Source: Oscillospiraceae bacterium (GTDB taxonomy: Bacteria > Bacillota > Clostridia > Oscillospirales > Ruminococcaceae). From it: a stretch of DNA of 64,000 nucleotides. Shown here piece by piece: positions 44,601 to 52,447 of this stretch. The translations under genes were made by a program, and so were the position numbers. The DNA is taken from positions 1 through 64,000 of the forward strand of contig WRBI01000003.1 of NCBI GenBank assembly GCA_009784625.1, read 5' to 3'. The number at the start of each line of letters is the position of its first letter. The first letter of the stretch is position 1. The notes under the pieces were generated by a model. That model was given only the letters and a program-made list of their open reading frames with translations. It did no database searches and was not told the origin of the DNA.

Positions 44601-45524
44601 ATGGCCAAACTCATTGCAATCGGTGAATCTCTGATTGACTTTCTCCCCTGCTCCAAAGGCAGGCTGGCGGGGGTAAAATCGTTTGAGAAATGCCCTGGAG
44701 GGGGGCCGGCCAACGTCGGGGCCGCCGCCTCAAAGCTCGGGGTGGAAAGCATGTTGATCACAAAATTGGGCAAAGACGGCTTCGGCGACTTTCTCGCGGA
44801 AGAAATTCAAAAAGCGGGTATTGATGACCGCGCGGTGCTGCGCACAGAGGATGCGAGCACAGGGCTTGCCTTTGTATCCGACTCAGGCGATTCAGATGTG
44901 GAGTACCTCTTCTACCGCGCCCCGGCGGCGGACATGCTTCTCGCGGCCGAGGATATCCGCGAAGAGTGGTTCGAGCCCGACGATATTCTGCATTTCTGTT
45001 CAGTCACCCTTGTGGACGCCCCCTGCCGGGGCGCGCATGAGCGGGCAATCGAAATTGCCCGCGCAAAAGGCTGCTTGATCAGCTTTGACGTGAACCTGCG
45101 CCCACCGCTTTGGAAAAGCCTTAGCGATTTAAAAGAAGCTGTGCTTCGCTACATCCCCAAGGCGGACATTGTAAAGGCAACCGATGAAGAGCTGGCGTTT
45201 CTAGGCGAAATTCGGGCGCCGCATCAGCTGATCACGCTGGGCAGGGACGGCGCGCGGTATCTGGGCGGGGGGCTGGATGTTCAGGTAAGCGGTTTCCCTG
45301 TTGAAGTGGTGAACACAACGGGGGCGGGGGACGCGTTTATCGGAACGTTTCTGGCCCACTGTGTGCATGGGTTGGATTTCCTGAAACACAAGGCCGAGTG
45401 TGCGGATGTGATTCGCTTTTGCAACGCGGCGGCCGCCATTGTGGTCGGCCGCCCGGGCGCGCTGCAAGTCATGCCCACACAAGCGGAAGTGCGGGCGTTC
45501 CTGCGTACACGCGGTGCAATTTAA
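44601..45524 (+). CDS. PfkB family carbohydrate kinase, fructokinase-like
   Basis: A ribokinase-family enzyme of 307 residues: IAIGESLIDFLP at the start, CPGGGPANVGAAASKLG near residue 35, and the catalytic VVNTTGAGDAFIGTFL near residue 240. The pattern is closest to fructokinases, fitting a D-lyxose/D-mannose isomerase neighbour that would yield fructose from mannose. It starts at the ATG at 44601 after GGGAGGGG rather than the track's 44586. Confidence 0.9.
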   Translation: MAKLIAIGESLIDFLPCSKGRLAGVKSFEKCPGGGPANVGAAASKLGVESMLITKLGKDGFGDFLAEEIQKAGIDDRAVLRTEDASTGLAFVSDSGDSDVEYLFYRAPAADMLLAAEDIREEWFEPDDILHFCSVTLVDAPCRGAHERAIEIARAKGCLISFDVNLRPPLWKSLSDLKEAVLRYIPKADIVKATDEELAFLGEIRAPHQLITLGRDGARYLGGGLDVQVSGFPVEVVNTTGAGDAFIGTFLAHCVHGLDFLKHKAECADVIRFCNAAAAIVVGRPGALQVMPTQAEVRAFLRTRGAI

Positions 45525-45563
45525 GGTTAGCGAAATAAGGCAAGGCCGCGATAGAATAGCGCG

Positions 45564-45590
45564 AAAGGCACGGCGGCCAGCCGTGCCTTT
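45564..45590 (+). terminator. Intrinsic terminator after the PfkB gene
   Basis: AAAGGCACGGC and GCCGTGCCTTT form an 11-bp stem with a 5-base loop, followed by TCTATCTTTC. Confidence 0.9.
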
Positions 45591-45716
45591 TCTATCTTTC
45601 TGCCTTACATTATATATACATGGTTTAATAGAGTCGAGGGAGCGCGGCGCGAATGATGCTTCAGCTATCAAACTTTGGATATAAAGTAGACTTTATTATC
45701 CATTACATGTATTATA

Positions 45717-46460
45717 TTAGCACAGGCTTAACAGCTGTACGGATTCCAATGCTTTGCGCAGGGATTCTTCGCTCACAACATTCGGGCATTTGAGCTTTCG
45801 CGACAGAGCCTCCCGCAAGTACTCGATTGTGCCGCGCACACGCTGGATGCCCATGACTTCTTCGATTTCCTCGCAGGAGACGCGGTTTATGTAATGTAAG
45901 TGGAGAATCATCCCCTGCTTTTCCGGGAGGTCCAGGATGTAATTCCCGAGCCTTTTCAGCTGTTGGTTATTTAGCTTTGTGTGCTTTGTGTCTGCCGGCA
46001 GGGCGCGGTCGAGCTCTTGAATCCGCTTTTCTTCCATGGCCGCGATTGCTTGGCGCAATGTGCGGGAGTAGTCAAACTTTTTTCCGCTCAGCCAGCAGAT
46101 CCCACATTCAGACGACAACAGCATGATTTCAAAGTCGCCCATAACGAGATCGAGCGCTTTTGATAACCCCGCGTCGGAGATCGGGTTTTCCAGCTCTAAG
46201 TAGCGCATACAGGAAAACCGGAACGCTTCGACAATCCCGTTTACGTTTTCACAGCCCGAATACCGCGCAATGATTTTGTTGTCAATCTTAAACACAAAGC
46301 GCCAGATATACAACAGGATGTGCTCTTTTTCCTGCGTGCGGATATACTCGGCCAAAACTTCGGCTTGTTTGGCTGTAATCGCGACACAGCTGCGGGGTTG
46401 ATAGTTGGTGAAGTCGTTTGGGCTTACGGGAGGCGGGGTCCGTTTTTCTACTCGTTTCAT
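45717..46460 (-). CDS. Sigma-region-4-like protein with apparent internal duplication
   Basis: A 247-residue protein of no known family by eye. Two segments look alike: residues about 38-90 (LAEYIRTQEKEHILLYIWRF, ending in CMRYLEL) and about 175-225 (LGNYILDLPEKQGMILHLHY, ending in EALSRKL). Each has a hydrophobic helix pair and a helix-turn-helix-like part (CEEIEEVMGIQRVRGTIEYL in the second) resembling sigma-70 region 4. The start is ATG 46460 behind GAGG; the GTG at 46493 lacks a site. It is divergent from agrA with about 56 bases between starts, so it may be a regulator of the agr locus or an alternative sigma-like factor. Confidence 0.65.
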   Translation of the reverse strand: MKRVEKRTPPPVSPNDFTNYQPRSCVAITAKQAEVLAEYIRTQEKEHILLYIWRFVFKIDNKIIARYSGCENVNGIVEAFRFSCMRYLELENPISDAGLSKALDLVMGDFEIMLLSSECGICWLSGKKFDYSRTLRQAIAAMEEKRIQELDRALPADTKHTKLNNQQLKRLGNYILDLPEKQGMILHLHYINRVSCEEIEEVMGIQRVRGTIEYLREALSRKLKCPNVVSEESLRKALESVQLLSLC

Positions 46461-46516
46461 TTTTTTCAACCTCTTTTGTTTGTTTTCTGACACTGCGATG
46501 TTGGGAGGGTATGCTT

Positions 46517-47269
46517 GTGATTCGCGTTGCGATTTGTGATGACGATGTCAAGGTCGTTGAAGATATATATAAGTTCCTCAGATATCAAAGTGTGCGGATT
46601 GAAATTCTGACTTATCTTTCCGGCCAGGATTTCCTGCGCGACATTGACCGGGGGGAGGTATTTGACATTGGGTTCATCGACATACAAATGAGCGGGCTAA
46701 ACGGGGTTGAAGTGGGCGCGATTTTAAGAGATAAACCGGATGGAGATGATATGATTTTGATCTATATTTCAAGCCACGAAGTATATTACAGGGCGCTTGC
46801 AAACATTGGCAGCTTTCGGTTCATCAAGAAACCGATTGAGAAACCCGATCTCGACGATGTGTTTAATCGGGCGCTCAGACAGGCGCTCAAGCGAAAGCCG
46901 ATGCAAAGGTCTTCGATCTTTTTCAGGTACAGGGTCGGGGTCGAAGACATAGCGGTCAACATAGACGACATCGCTTACTTAAAAAACGTAAAGCGGACGA
47001 TAGAGCTGCATATCTGGAACCACGCGACCCGGGTGATCCGCTGTGAGAACAAGTTTTACGCCAAGATCGAAGAGGCGCTTGAGCAGTTTCCGCGAAACCG
47101 GTTCGTCAGGTGTGAGCGCTCTTACATCGTCAACTTACAGTATGTCGCGAAGATAGAGGGTGCGGCCTTTCTTCTCAAGGACGTGGACAAAACGCGGGTG
47201 CCTATCAGCCGGCTTCTCAAAGAAGAGACGAAAAAAGTCTATTTTAAGCATGTGGAGGATATGGCATGA
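46517..47269 (+). CDS. agrA: LytTR-type response regulator (AgrA family)
   Basis: A 250-residue two-component regulator. The receiver domain (about 1-125) has acidic residues CDDD, the phospho-acceptor in FIDIQMSGLNGVE and the lysine in RFIKKPIEKP. The LytTR DNA-binding domain (about 145-245) has DIAYLKNVKRTIELHIW and FVRCERSYIVNLQYV. The start is the GTG at 46517, 7 bases from GGGAGGG; an ATG at 46511 is too close. It overlaps the kinase gene by 4 bases. It should bind the paired boxes at 48606 and 49027. Confidence 0.9.
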   Translation: MIRVAICDDDVKVVEDIYKFLRYQSVRIEILTYLSGQDFLRDIDRGEVFDIGFIDIQMSGLNGVEVGAILRDKPDGDDMILIYISSHEVYYRALANIGSFRFIKKPIEKPDLDDVFNRALRQALKRKPMQRSSIFFRYRVGVEDIAVNIDDIAYLKNVKRTIELHIWNHATRVIRCENKFYAKIEEALEQFPRNRFVRCERSYIVNLQYVAKIEGAAFLLKDVDKTRVPISRLLKEETKKVYFKHVEDMA

Positions 47270-48648
47270 GCGCGGGCGCTTTCATCGCAAGCCAGTATTT
47301 AAACGGCGTGTTAACTATGATTTTGTACTACTATGGCCTTAGCAGCATATTTAAGCCTGCGATCAAAAGAAGATGGATTCTTTTAACATTCACAGCTTAT
47401 CTCGTAGTATCTAATCAAATGTTTTTTGCGTTTAACAATATGCTGGCAAATATATTTACGAATGTCTTTTTTCTAAGCATTATCTCTCTGATGATTATAG
47501 GTAGCACGGGTGTTAAGCTCGTATACGCGCTACTCATGTACATGGTATGTGTTATAGGTGAAGTGATCGCATTTGTATCATTAAGCTACTTACATTTCGC
47601 TTGGTATGGAGTCCCCATGTCTTTAGAAAACATAAATAATATTGTGATTGTGCGAACTACAACAAATATCATAAATGTATTATCTGTGATTTTGCTCGTT
47701 CACCTGTTTCGCAAACTTTTTTTAAAACGAACAGGCTATGTAATCAAATTCCCCACGACATATTCTGTTGCAATGACACTGATTATAGTCGGAGTTATTT
47801 TGATGCAGACCACATACTTTACGCTCTCAATAGACAATATACAGTCAAGCATCATATCAACAATACTTTCGCAGCTTGTGCTTTTAATGATAATATTTCT
47901 TACCATATGGATTTATAACACCACCTACAAACACATGGAGTCACTTGAAGAAAACAAACAAAAAGACATCATGCTTGAGCATTGGCAATCACAATACATC
48001 ACCGCAATGAATGCGCAAAAAGTGATTGTCGAGCTGAACCACAACCTGCAATATCACTTTTTGACGTTGTCGTGTTTTTTGAAAAAAGGGAAAACCGAAG
48101 AGGCTCAAAAGCATATAGAAAAAGAGCTTGGCGCGCTCGACGACATTACCAGCACTGGCAATATGCCGATCGACACCATGCTCAATTATTACAACCACCG
48201 GGCCAGGGACGAGCTTGAAATTGAGATCAAAACCGAGCTTGCGATTCCGCCGGATATGCACCTGGACGCCGTTCTGGTGGTGACCATACTGGGCAACGCG
48301 CTTGAAAACGCCATCGAGGCCTGTCACCACCTCCTCCTGCCCGAGCGCTACATCCATGTAAGGGCATCGATTACAGAAAGCCGCGCACTGTTTATTGTGA
48401 TCACCAACCCGTATGCGCTCACCCCGGTGGCCGATAAAAATGGCCGCCTGCTCACCAGTAAAGGGAGCAAACAGCTGCATGGGTTTGGGCTTTCCAGCAT
48501 TCAGGAGATGTTTCCCGAAGACGCCGGGCAGATTTATTATGAATATAAGGACAACGTTTTTCGGTTTATGTTTCTGAATTACAACATTTTGGATGAAAAG
48601 TCAACGAACGTTACATCAAACCTACCGAACGTTACAATCGTTAAGTAA
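47266..48648 (+). CDS. agrC: Peptide-sensing histidine kinase (AgrC family)
   Basis: A membrane receptor kinase of 460 residues. Six or so hydrophobic segments fill residues 1-220; a coiled linker follows; the histidine box reads VIVELNHNLQYHF near residue 248; the GHKL ATPase domain has the N-box LGNALENAIEAC and the G-box LHGFGLSSIQEM. Codons for the sensor half are clearly AT-rich while the kinase half is GC-rich like the neighbours. The last 15 or so codons run through the LytTR boxes of the next promoter, so the C-terminal tail is probably not functional protein. Confidence 0.9.
   Translation: MSAGAFIASQYLNGVLTMILYYYGLSSIFKPAIKRRWILLTFTAYLVVSNQMFFAFNNMLANIFTNVFFLSIISLMIIGSTGVKLVYALLMYMVCVIGEVIAFVSLSYLHFAWYGVPMSLENINNIVIVRTTTNIINVLSVILLVHLFRKLFLKRTGYVIKFPTTYSVAMTLIIVGVILMQTTYFTLSIDNIQSSIISTILSQLVLLMIIFLTIWIYNTTYKHMESLEENKQKDIMLEHWQSQYITAMNAQKVIVELNHNLQYHFLTLSCFLKKGKTEEAQKHIEKELGALDDITSTGNMPIDTMLNYYNHRARDELEIEIKTELAIPPDMHLDAVLVVTILGNALENAIEACHHLLLPERYIHVRASITESRALFIVITNPYALTPVADKNGRLLTSKGSKQLHGFGLSSIQEMFPEDAGQIYYEYKDNVFRFMFLNYNILDEKSTNVTSNLPNVTIVK
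48606..48636 (+). promoter_or_regulatory. Paired LytTR/AgrA binding boxes, copy 1
   Basis: GAACGTTACA occurs twice (48606-48615 and 48627-48636), starting 21 bases apart, two helical turns, which is the arrangement LytTR regulators bind. The pair lies inside the end of agrC, 17 bases before the -35 box of the agrD promoter. Confidence 0.8.
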
Positions 48649-48653
48649 AATGC

Positions 48654-48682
48654 TTGTCAGCACAGGAAATCCATGCTAACAT
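48654..48682 (+). promoter_or_regulatory. agrD promoter
   Basis: TTGTCA and TAACAT with a 17-base spacer, at the same distance from the LytTR boxes as in the agrB promoter. The weak -10 suits an activator-dependent promoter. Confidence 0.65.
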
Positions 48683-48724
48683 TGCTTTACAGTAAATATA
48701 TAGATTTGTGTGAGGTGTTTGTTT

Positions 48725-48871
48725 ATGAGACAACATATCATGAGTTTTGCTATGAGATGGATGGGTTGCATCGCTATGTTTGGCGCGGTATTAATTGCAA
48801 ACCGTAGCTGTCACGCAATTGTTCATCAAGAAGAAGAACCTGAGACTGTACAAAAGTTACGTAAATTTTAA
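48725..48871 (+). CDS. agrD: Cyclic autoinducer peptide precursor (AgrD)
   Basis: A 48-codon gene too short for the ORF track. It has a GAGGTG site 7 bases before the ATG. The product has a methionine-rich, amphipathic or hydrophobic leader (residues 1-25), a core with Cys29 in RSCHAIV, and an acidic tail HQEEEPETVQKLRKF. In known AgrD proteins a thiolactone forms between the core Cys and a residue four places on, and the tail reads like EVEVPKELTQ; by analogy the ring would be CHAIV. AgrB would cut and cyclise it and AgrC would sense it. The ring boundary is inferred. Confidence 0.82.
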   Translation: MRQHIMSFAMRWMGCIAMFGAVLIANRSCHAIVHQEEEPETVQKLRKF

Positions 48872-48883
48872 GGAGTGTCTGTT

Positions 48884-48990
48884 ATGAGACAACGTGGCGC
48901 GGGTCGGTGCAATTCTGACAGCGAATCGCGTGTGTGTTATAATTGTACACCAAAAGGTAGAAACCTGAGACTGTACCCAAGTTTTAGGCG
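48884..48990 (+). pseudogene. Decayed second agrD copy
   Basis: It begins ATGAGACAAC as agrD does, behind AAGGAGTG, but then jumps straight to TGGCGCGG, an in-frame loss of 45 bases that removes most of the leader. Near its end AAACCTGAGACTGTAC again matches agrD, yet an extra 11 bases in between puts that part out of frame. The remaining frame reads on through the next LytTR boxes (64 codons in the track). It is best explained as a tandem duplicate in decay. Confidence 0.65.
48915..48943 (+). promoter_or_regulatory. Possible constitutive promoter within the agrD remnant
   Basis: CTGACA and a consensus TATAAT are 17 bases apart. It would give agrB a basal transcript independent of the LytTR-controlled promoter. 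Confidence 0.5.
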
Positions 48991-49026
48991 GGCAATATTT
49001 TTCGATGTTTTAGGCCACCAATCGAC

Positions 49027-49057
49027 GAACGTTACATCAAACCTACCGAACATTACA
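49027..49057 (+). promoter_or_regulatory. Paired LytTR/AgrA binding boxes, copy 2
   Basis: GAACGTTACA (49027-49036) and GAACATTACA (49048-49057) start 21 bases apart. The surrounding 45 bases are nearly identical to the copy before agrD, so promoter and boxes were duplicated together. Confidence 0.8.
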
Positions 49058-49074
49058 ATCGTTGGGTAAAACGC

Positions 49075-49103
49075 TTGCCAACCCCAAGGGGTTTGTGTTA
49101 GCA
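49075..49103 (+). promoter_or_regulatory. agrB promoter
   Basis: TTGCCA and TTAGCA with a 17-base spacer, placed relative to the LytTR boxes exactly as in the agrD promoter. Confidence 0.6.
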
Positions 49104-49138
49104 TTGCTTATACGATCTTATGTATGTGAGGTGTGCGA

Positions 49139-49717
49139 GTGACACAGCAACTGGCTAACCGGGTCGCCGACTGGCTGATGCGCAGTGACGCAAACCAAGA
49201 AGCGCGAGAGGTGTACGTCTACGGCTTAGACAAGCTGTTTTCTACGCTTATAAACTTCGCGTTTGTGGTTGGGCTGGGGCTTCTGATCGGGGTTGCATTG
49301 CCGGCTATCACCTTCTTTGCGGGGTATTTTTCCTTGCGTACATACGCCGGTGGCTACCACGCGGACACACCGCGAAAGTGCTTTTTTATCAGCACTGCGA
49401 TGGTCATCCCCATTTTGTTTTTGATCCGCTTTTATCAGGTTTGGCTGGACGCGGCGGTGTTTTACACCGCTCTGGCCTGCTGTACCCTGATTCTGGTACT
49501 GTTCGTACCGGTAGGCACAAAAAACAAAATGCCGGATGCCTTAGAAAAGGTTGTCTACCGTCGCCGGTCTCTGGTAACCTTGGCGGTGCTGTTGGCGGGG
49601 TCAACAGTGCTGTTTGCGCTGTCTTTATACAGCTACGCAGCAGCGGTTCTGTTGGCGATCACACTTACAACAGCGGTTGTCGTCGCAGGAAAGATCAAGC
49701 TCCTCCAGTCGCGGTAA
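49139..49717 (+). CDS. agrB: Accessory gene regulator B (AgrB) peptide-processing protease
   Basis: A membrane cysteine endopeptidase of 192 residues that cuts and cyclises AgrD. The catalytic histidine and cysteine are in TYAGGYHADTPRKC (His74 and Cys81, spaced as in Staphylococcus His77/Cys84). Five to six hydrophobic segments follow and precede it. The start is the GTG at 49139, 5 bases after GAGGTG; the track's GTG at 49133 overlaps that site. The gene order here is A-C-D-(D')-B rather than the staphylococcal B-D-C-A. Confidence 0.93.
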   Translation: MTQQLANRVADWLMRSDANQEAREVYVYGLDKLFSTLINFAFVVGLGLLIGVALPAITFFAGYFSLRTYAGGYHADTPRKCFFISTAMVIPILFLIRFYQVWLDAAVFYTALACCTLILVLFVPVGTKNKMPDALEKVVYRRRSLVTLAVLLAGSTVLFALSLYSYAAAVLLAITLTTAVVVAGKIKLLQSR

Positions 49718-49740
49718 CAAGCGAAAACCATATCAACACC

Positions 49741-49781
49741 CCCATTAACTCGCAGCAATAAGTTGTTGCGGGTTTGATGGG
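49741..49781 (+). terminator. Terminator after agrB
   Basis: An imperfect stem (CCCAT...CTCGCAGCAA with TTGTTGCGGG...ATGGG) is followed by GTTTTCG, 24 bases after the agrB stop. Confidence 0.6.
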
Positions 49782-49859
49782 TTTTCGTGTACCGAATGCT
49801 TGACAATCTTATTCTACACCATTCGCGTTCAATTGTCAATATTTTCTAGAAAAAAATTT

Positions 49860-49879
49860 GGGGAGGCGCTTGCCTCCCC
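49860..49879 (-). terminator. Intrinsic terminator of the flagellin gene
   Basis: GGGGAGGC-GCTT-GCCTCCCC; on the minus strand it is followed by AAATTTTTTT. It lies 20 bases past the flagellin stop. Confidence 0.92.
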
Positions 49880-49899
49880 TTTTCGCGTTAATCAAAAGC

Positions 49900-52053
49900 T
49901 TACCGGAGAAGCTGGAGAACGCCCTGCGGGAGCTGGTTGGCTTGCGCGAGCATTGCTTGGGCAGCTTGAGTGAGGATGTTGTTCTGGGTGAACTGCATCA
50001 TCTCGGCGGCCATGTCAACGTCGCGGATTGTGCTCTCGGCGGCGGTCAGGTTTTCTCTGGCCACACCGAGGGAGTTCATGGTGGACTCAAGGCGGTTCTG
50101 CATGGCACCGAGCTGTGCGCGCTGGCTGGATACTTGATCCAGGGCGGCGTCCAGAACATCGATGGATGCGTTTGCGCCCTCGCGGGTGAGGATGGAGATG
50201 CCGGGGTTTTCTTCGTCAACGCGTTGTCTTTCACCATCTTCGTTGATAAAGTGGGAGTTGGCCATCTGGCGGACAGTCCATGCGATACCTGCTGCGTCAA
50301 CAAAGCCGAGTGAGCCGGCATTCATGTTGCGTACAGAAAGGCTGGCGCGTTGGTCTTGGCCGCCGTTTGCGCCGATCTGGAAGATCAGGGCGCTTGACAC
50401 GTCGTCGCGAGCGGCAACGCGGGCTGTGCCGACTGCAAATTCGTGGCCTTGTGCATCGTTGATCAGGGCGATGTGTGAGATAACACCGTTGGTCAATGTG
50501 CCGTTAGCGAATTCCATGGTGGCAACTGCATTGCCGGCATTGTCGCGGAAAGTAACGCCAACATCATCGCGGTAAGTATCAAAGGTCATGCCTTCCGGGC
50601 CGGAGTGAATAACGCCGGCGTCGCGCAGAAGCTGCTCAAGAGCCGCAGCGTTGTCGGCGGTGATGGGCATATCCAAGATAGCACCTTCAAGGGCGGTGAT
50701 GAAAGTAGCGTTTACATCACTGGAGTTTGTTGCGGCTGGCGGGGGTGTTCTGGTAACAAATGCGATGTCGTTAAGAGCCGCGAACAGAGCCACTGCATCT
50801 TCACGGTTAGCCGCTACACCAAGGTCTTGGATAATATCAGACAGTGCATTCCCAACGGCAGCCACGTCAGCCAAGTCGGTTGCCAAACGGGCAGGGTTAC
50901 CGTGCGGATCACGCACATTGTGCTCAGCGAGGACTTGATTAATCAAGGTCGCGGCGGTGGCGGCTTGCAACAAGTCATCATTAGCGGTAGCGCCATCCCA
51001 TTGGCCATCGACGGCGAGCGTTGCGCCCGACATCCAGTTTAAGCTGTTCACTGCGTTTTGCATTGCAGTCCGTGTTGCGGCATCTGCATTGTTTGCATTT
51101 GCATGAGTAAAAGCAGCCAAGAATGCATTGAGGTCGGCATCGGTGGTGCCCGCCAGAACAATGGCAGTTCCGTCAGGATTAACCAGATCGCCAAAATCTG
51201 CCAGAACTCTGGCCAACTCTGCTTGCGCGTGTGCCGTCAACAGTGCCGCCGCAGGAGCTGCTACAGTCGCAGTCTCGGCGCTGAGGTCAACTCTTGTACC
51301 GTCAGCCAAGTTGGTGCCAAGCAATGCGTTGATTGCGGCGGCCAGCTCGTTTGCAGCATCTACACCACCAGCCATGTTGCCGGCTGCGGCAGTAAACTCA
51401 ATGTCTCTTGCCATCTCAATGGCTTGTTCGCCAACAAAGGTAACGTCGCCGATTTGAAGCGAGATCACATTGCGGCTGACTGTCTCGCCTGTGCGCGGGT
51501 CGGTGCCGTTCATTTCTGTCACAGTGACTCTGGCGTTCAGGTCGGTCATACCGGCCAGCGCGCCCTCTACCAGCCGCAGGGTGCTCAGGTTTAGGCCAAT
51601 CACGTTGGTGTTGTCGCCAACCGCACGGTTACCGAACGAGCCGTCGATCAGATTAATGCCGTTGTAGTGGGTGCTGCTGGCGATTCTGTCCATCTCGTCA
51701 ATCAGCGCAACTACTTCGTGGTGAATCTGTTGGCGGTCGCCCTCGCCGAAAGTGGCGTTCGAGCTCATAACAGCCAGCTCACGAATTCTTTGCAGAATGT
51801 TTTGGGTCTCTTGCAGGCCGCCCTCAGCGGTTTGAATCAGGTTGATGCCCTGGCTTGTGTTCTGCTCAGCCATTGCAAGACCGCGGATCTGGCCGCGCAT
51901 ACGCTCAGAGATCGCAAGGCCGGCTGCGTCGTCCGCCGCACGGTTAATCCGGAAGCCGGAGCTCAAACGCTCAAGGTTGCGGGCAAGACCGCTGTTGTTG
52001 ATCTGAAGATTTCTGTGGCTGTTTAATGCTGGGATATTATTTTGTACTACCAT
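49900..52053 (-). CDS. Flagellin
   Basis: The flagellar filament subunit, unusually long at 717 residues against about 270-500 for most. The conserved N-terminal D0/D1 part (NNIPALNSHRNLQINNSGLA and RLSSGFRINRAADDAAGLAI) spans about 1-140; the C-terminal D1/D0 part (LGAMQNRLESTMNSL and IRDVDMAAEMMQFTQNNIL) spans about 640-717. Between them about 500 residues form the surface-exposed variable region, rich in Ala and Asp. GGAGGA precedes the ATG. It is monocistronic and far from other flagellar genes, with no clear sigma-D promoter nearby. Confidence 0.95.
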   Translation of the reverse strand: MVVQNNIPALNSHRNLQINNSGLARNLERLSSGFRINRAADDAAGLAISERMRGQIRGLAMAEQNTSQGINLIQTAEGGLQETQNILQRIRELAVMSSNATFGEGDRQQIHHEVVALIDEMDRIASSTHYNGINLIDGSFGNRAVGDNTNVIGLNLSTLRLVEGALAGMTDLNARVTVTEMNGTDPRTGETVSRNVISLQIGDVTFVGEQAIEMARDIEFTAAAGNMAGGVDAANELAAAINALLGTNLADGTRVDLSAETATVAAPAAALLTAHAQAELARVLADFGDLVNPDGTAIVLAGTTDADLNAFLAAFTHANANNADAATRTAMQNAVNSLNWMSGATLAVDGQWDGATANDDLLQAATAATLINQVLAEHNVRDPHGNPARLATDLADVAAVGNALSDIIQDLGVAANREDAVALFAALNDIAFVTRTPPPAATNSSDVNATFITALEGAILDMPITADNAAALEQLLRDAGVIHSGPEGMTFDTYRDDVGVTFRDNAGNAVATMEFANGTLTNGVISHIALINDAQGHEFAVGTARVAARDDVSSALIFQIGANGGQDQRASLSVRNMNAGSLGFVDAAGIAWTVRQMANSHFINEDGERQRVDEENPGISILTREGANASIDVLDAALDQVSSQRAQLGAMQNRLESTMNSLGVARENLTAAESTIRDVDMAAEMMQFTQNNILTQAAQAMLAQANQLPQGVLQLLR

Positions 52054-52289
52054 TTTTCGATCCTCCGTGTCATAATTTTTTTAATGCTGCCACCGCATCT
52101 TGCGGTAGATATCTAAACAACGGCTGTCCGTGCACTGACACCCATTATTTACCAAATTTAAGGCGGGCCCGCCCGGCATACTCAACATCCCTGGATGAGC
52201 AGCCGGGACAGCCTGCCACGCCTCGCGAGGCGCTCCGACAGGGTCACAACTCCGCTGCCGGAAAGGTCTGCCGGGTTGGCTTTCCTTTC

Positions 52290-52447
52290 GGAGGATCAGT
52301 CCAAAAGGCGCAAAGCCGGCAGGATTGGCCGTTTGGTGGTAAGCGTCCGGGGCCGGTACAACATTCCGTGAAGACCGCCCAAACAGGCCACCTGGCCGCT
52401 TGACCGGGTGCGCAACACCCTGTCGTGTTCGCCGGGCTTGCTCAACG
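52290..52447. repeat. GC-rich structured tandem repeat, unit 1
   Basis: Shares five blocks in order with unit 2: GGAGGATCAGTCC, GCAAAGCCGGCAGG, GGTGGTAAGCGTC, CAACATTCC and ACAGGCCAC, at a period of about 154-159 bases. A stem GGCC-TTTGG/CCAAA-GGCC closes its centre. A weaker third relative (CAACATCCC, ACAGCCTGCCAC) lies at 52160-52240. Open frames through the region look like shadows. Confidence 0.6.

Noticed and set aside
45675-45701. Further recombinase-like site (TGGATA palindrome) near the sigma-like gene
   Set aside because: The core resembles the S sites but the arms do not match TATGTAACATA; probably only a hairpin after the minus-strand gene.
48875-49069. 64-residue ORF in the track between agrD and agrB
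   Set aside because: It is the shifted remnant of a second agrD that reads on through LytTR boxes and promoter; no leader and no acidic tail remain.
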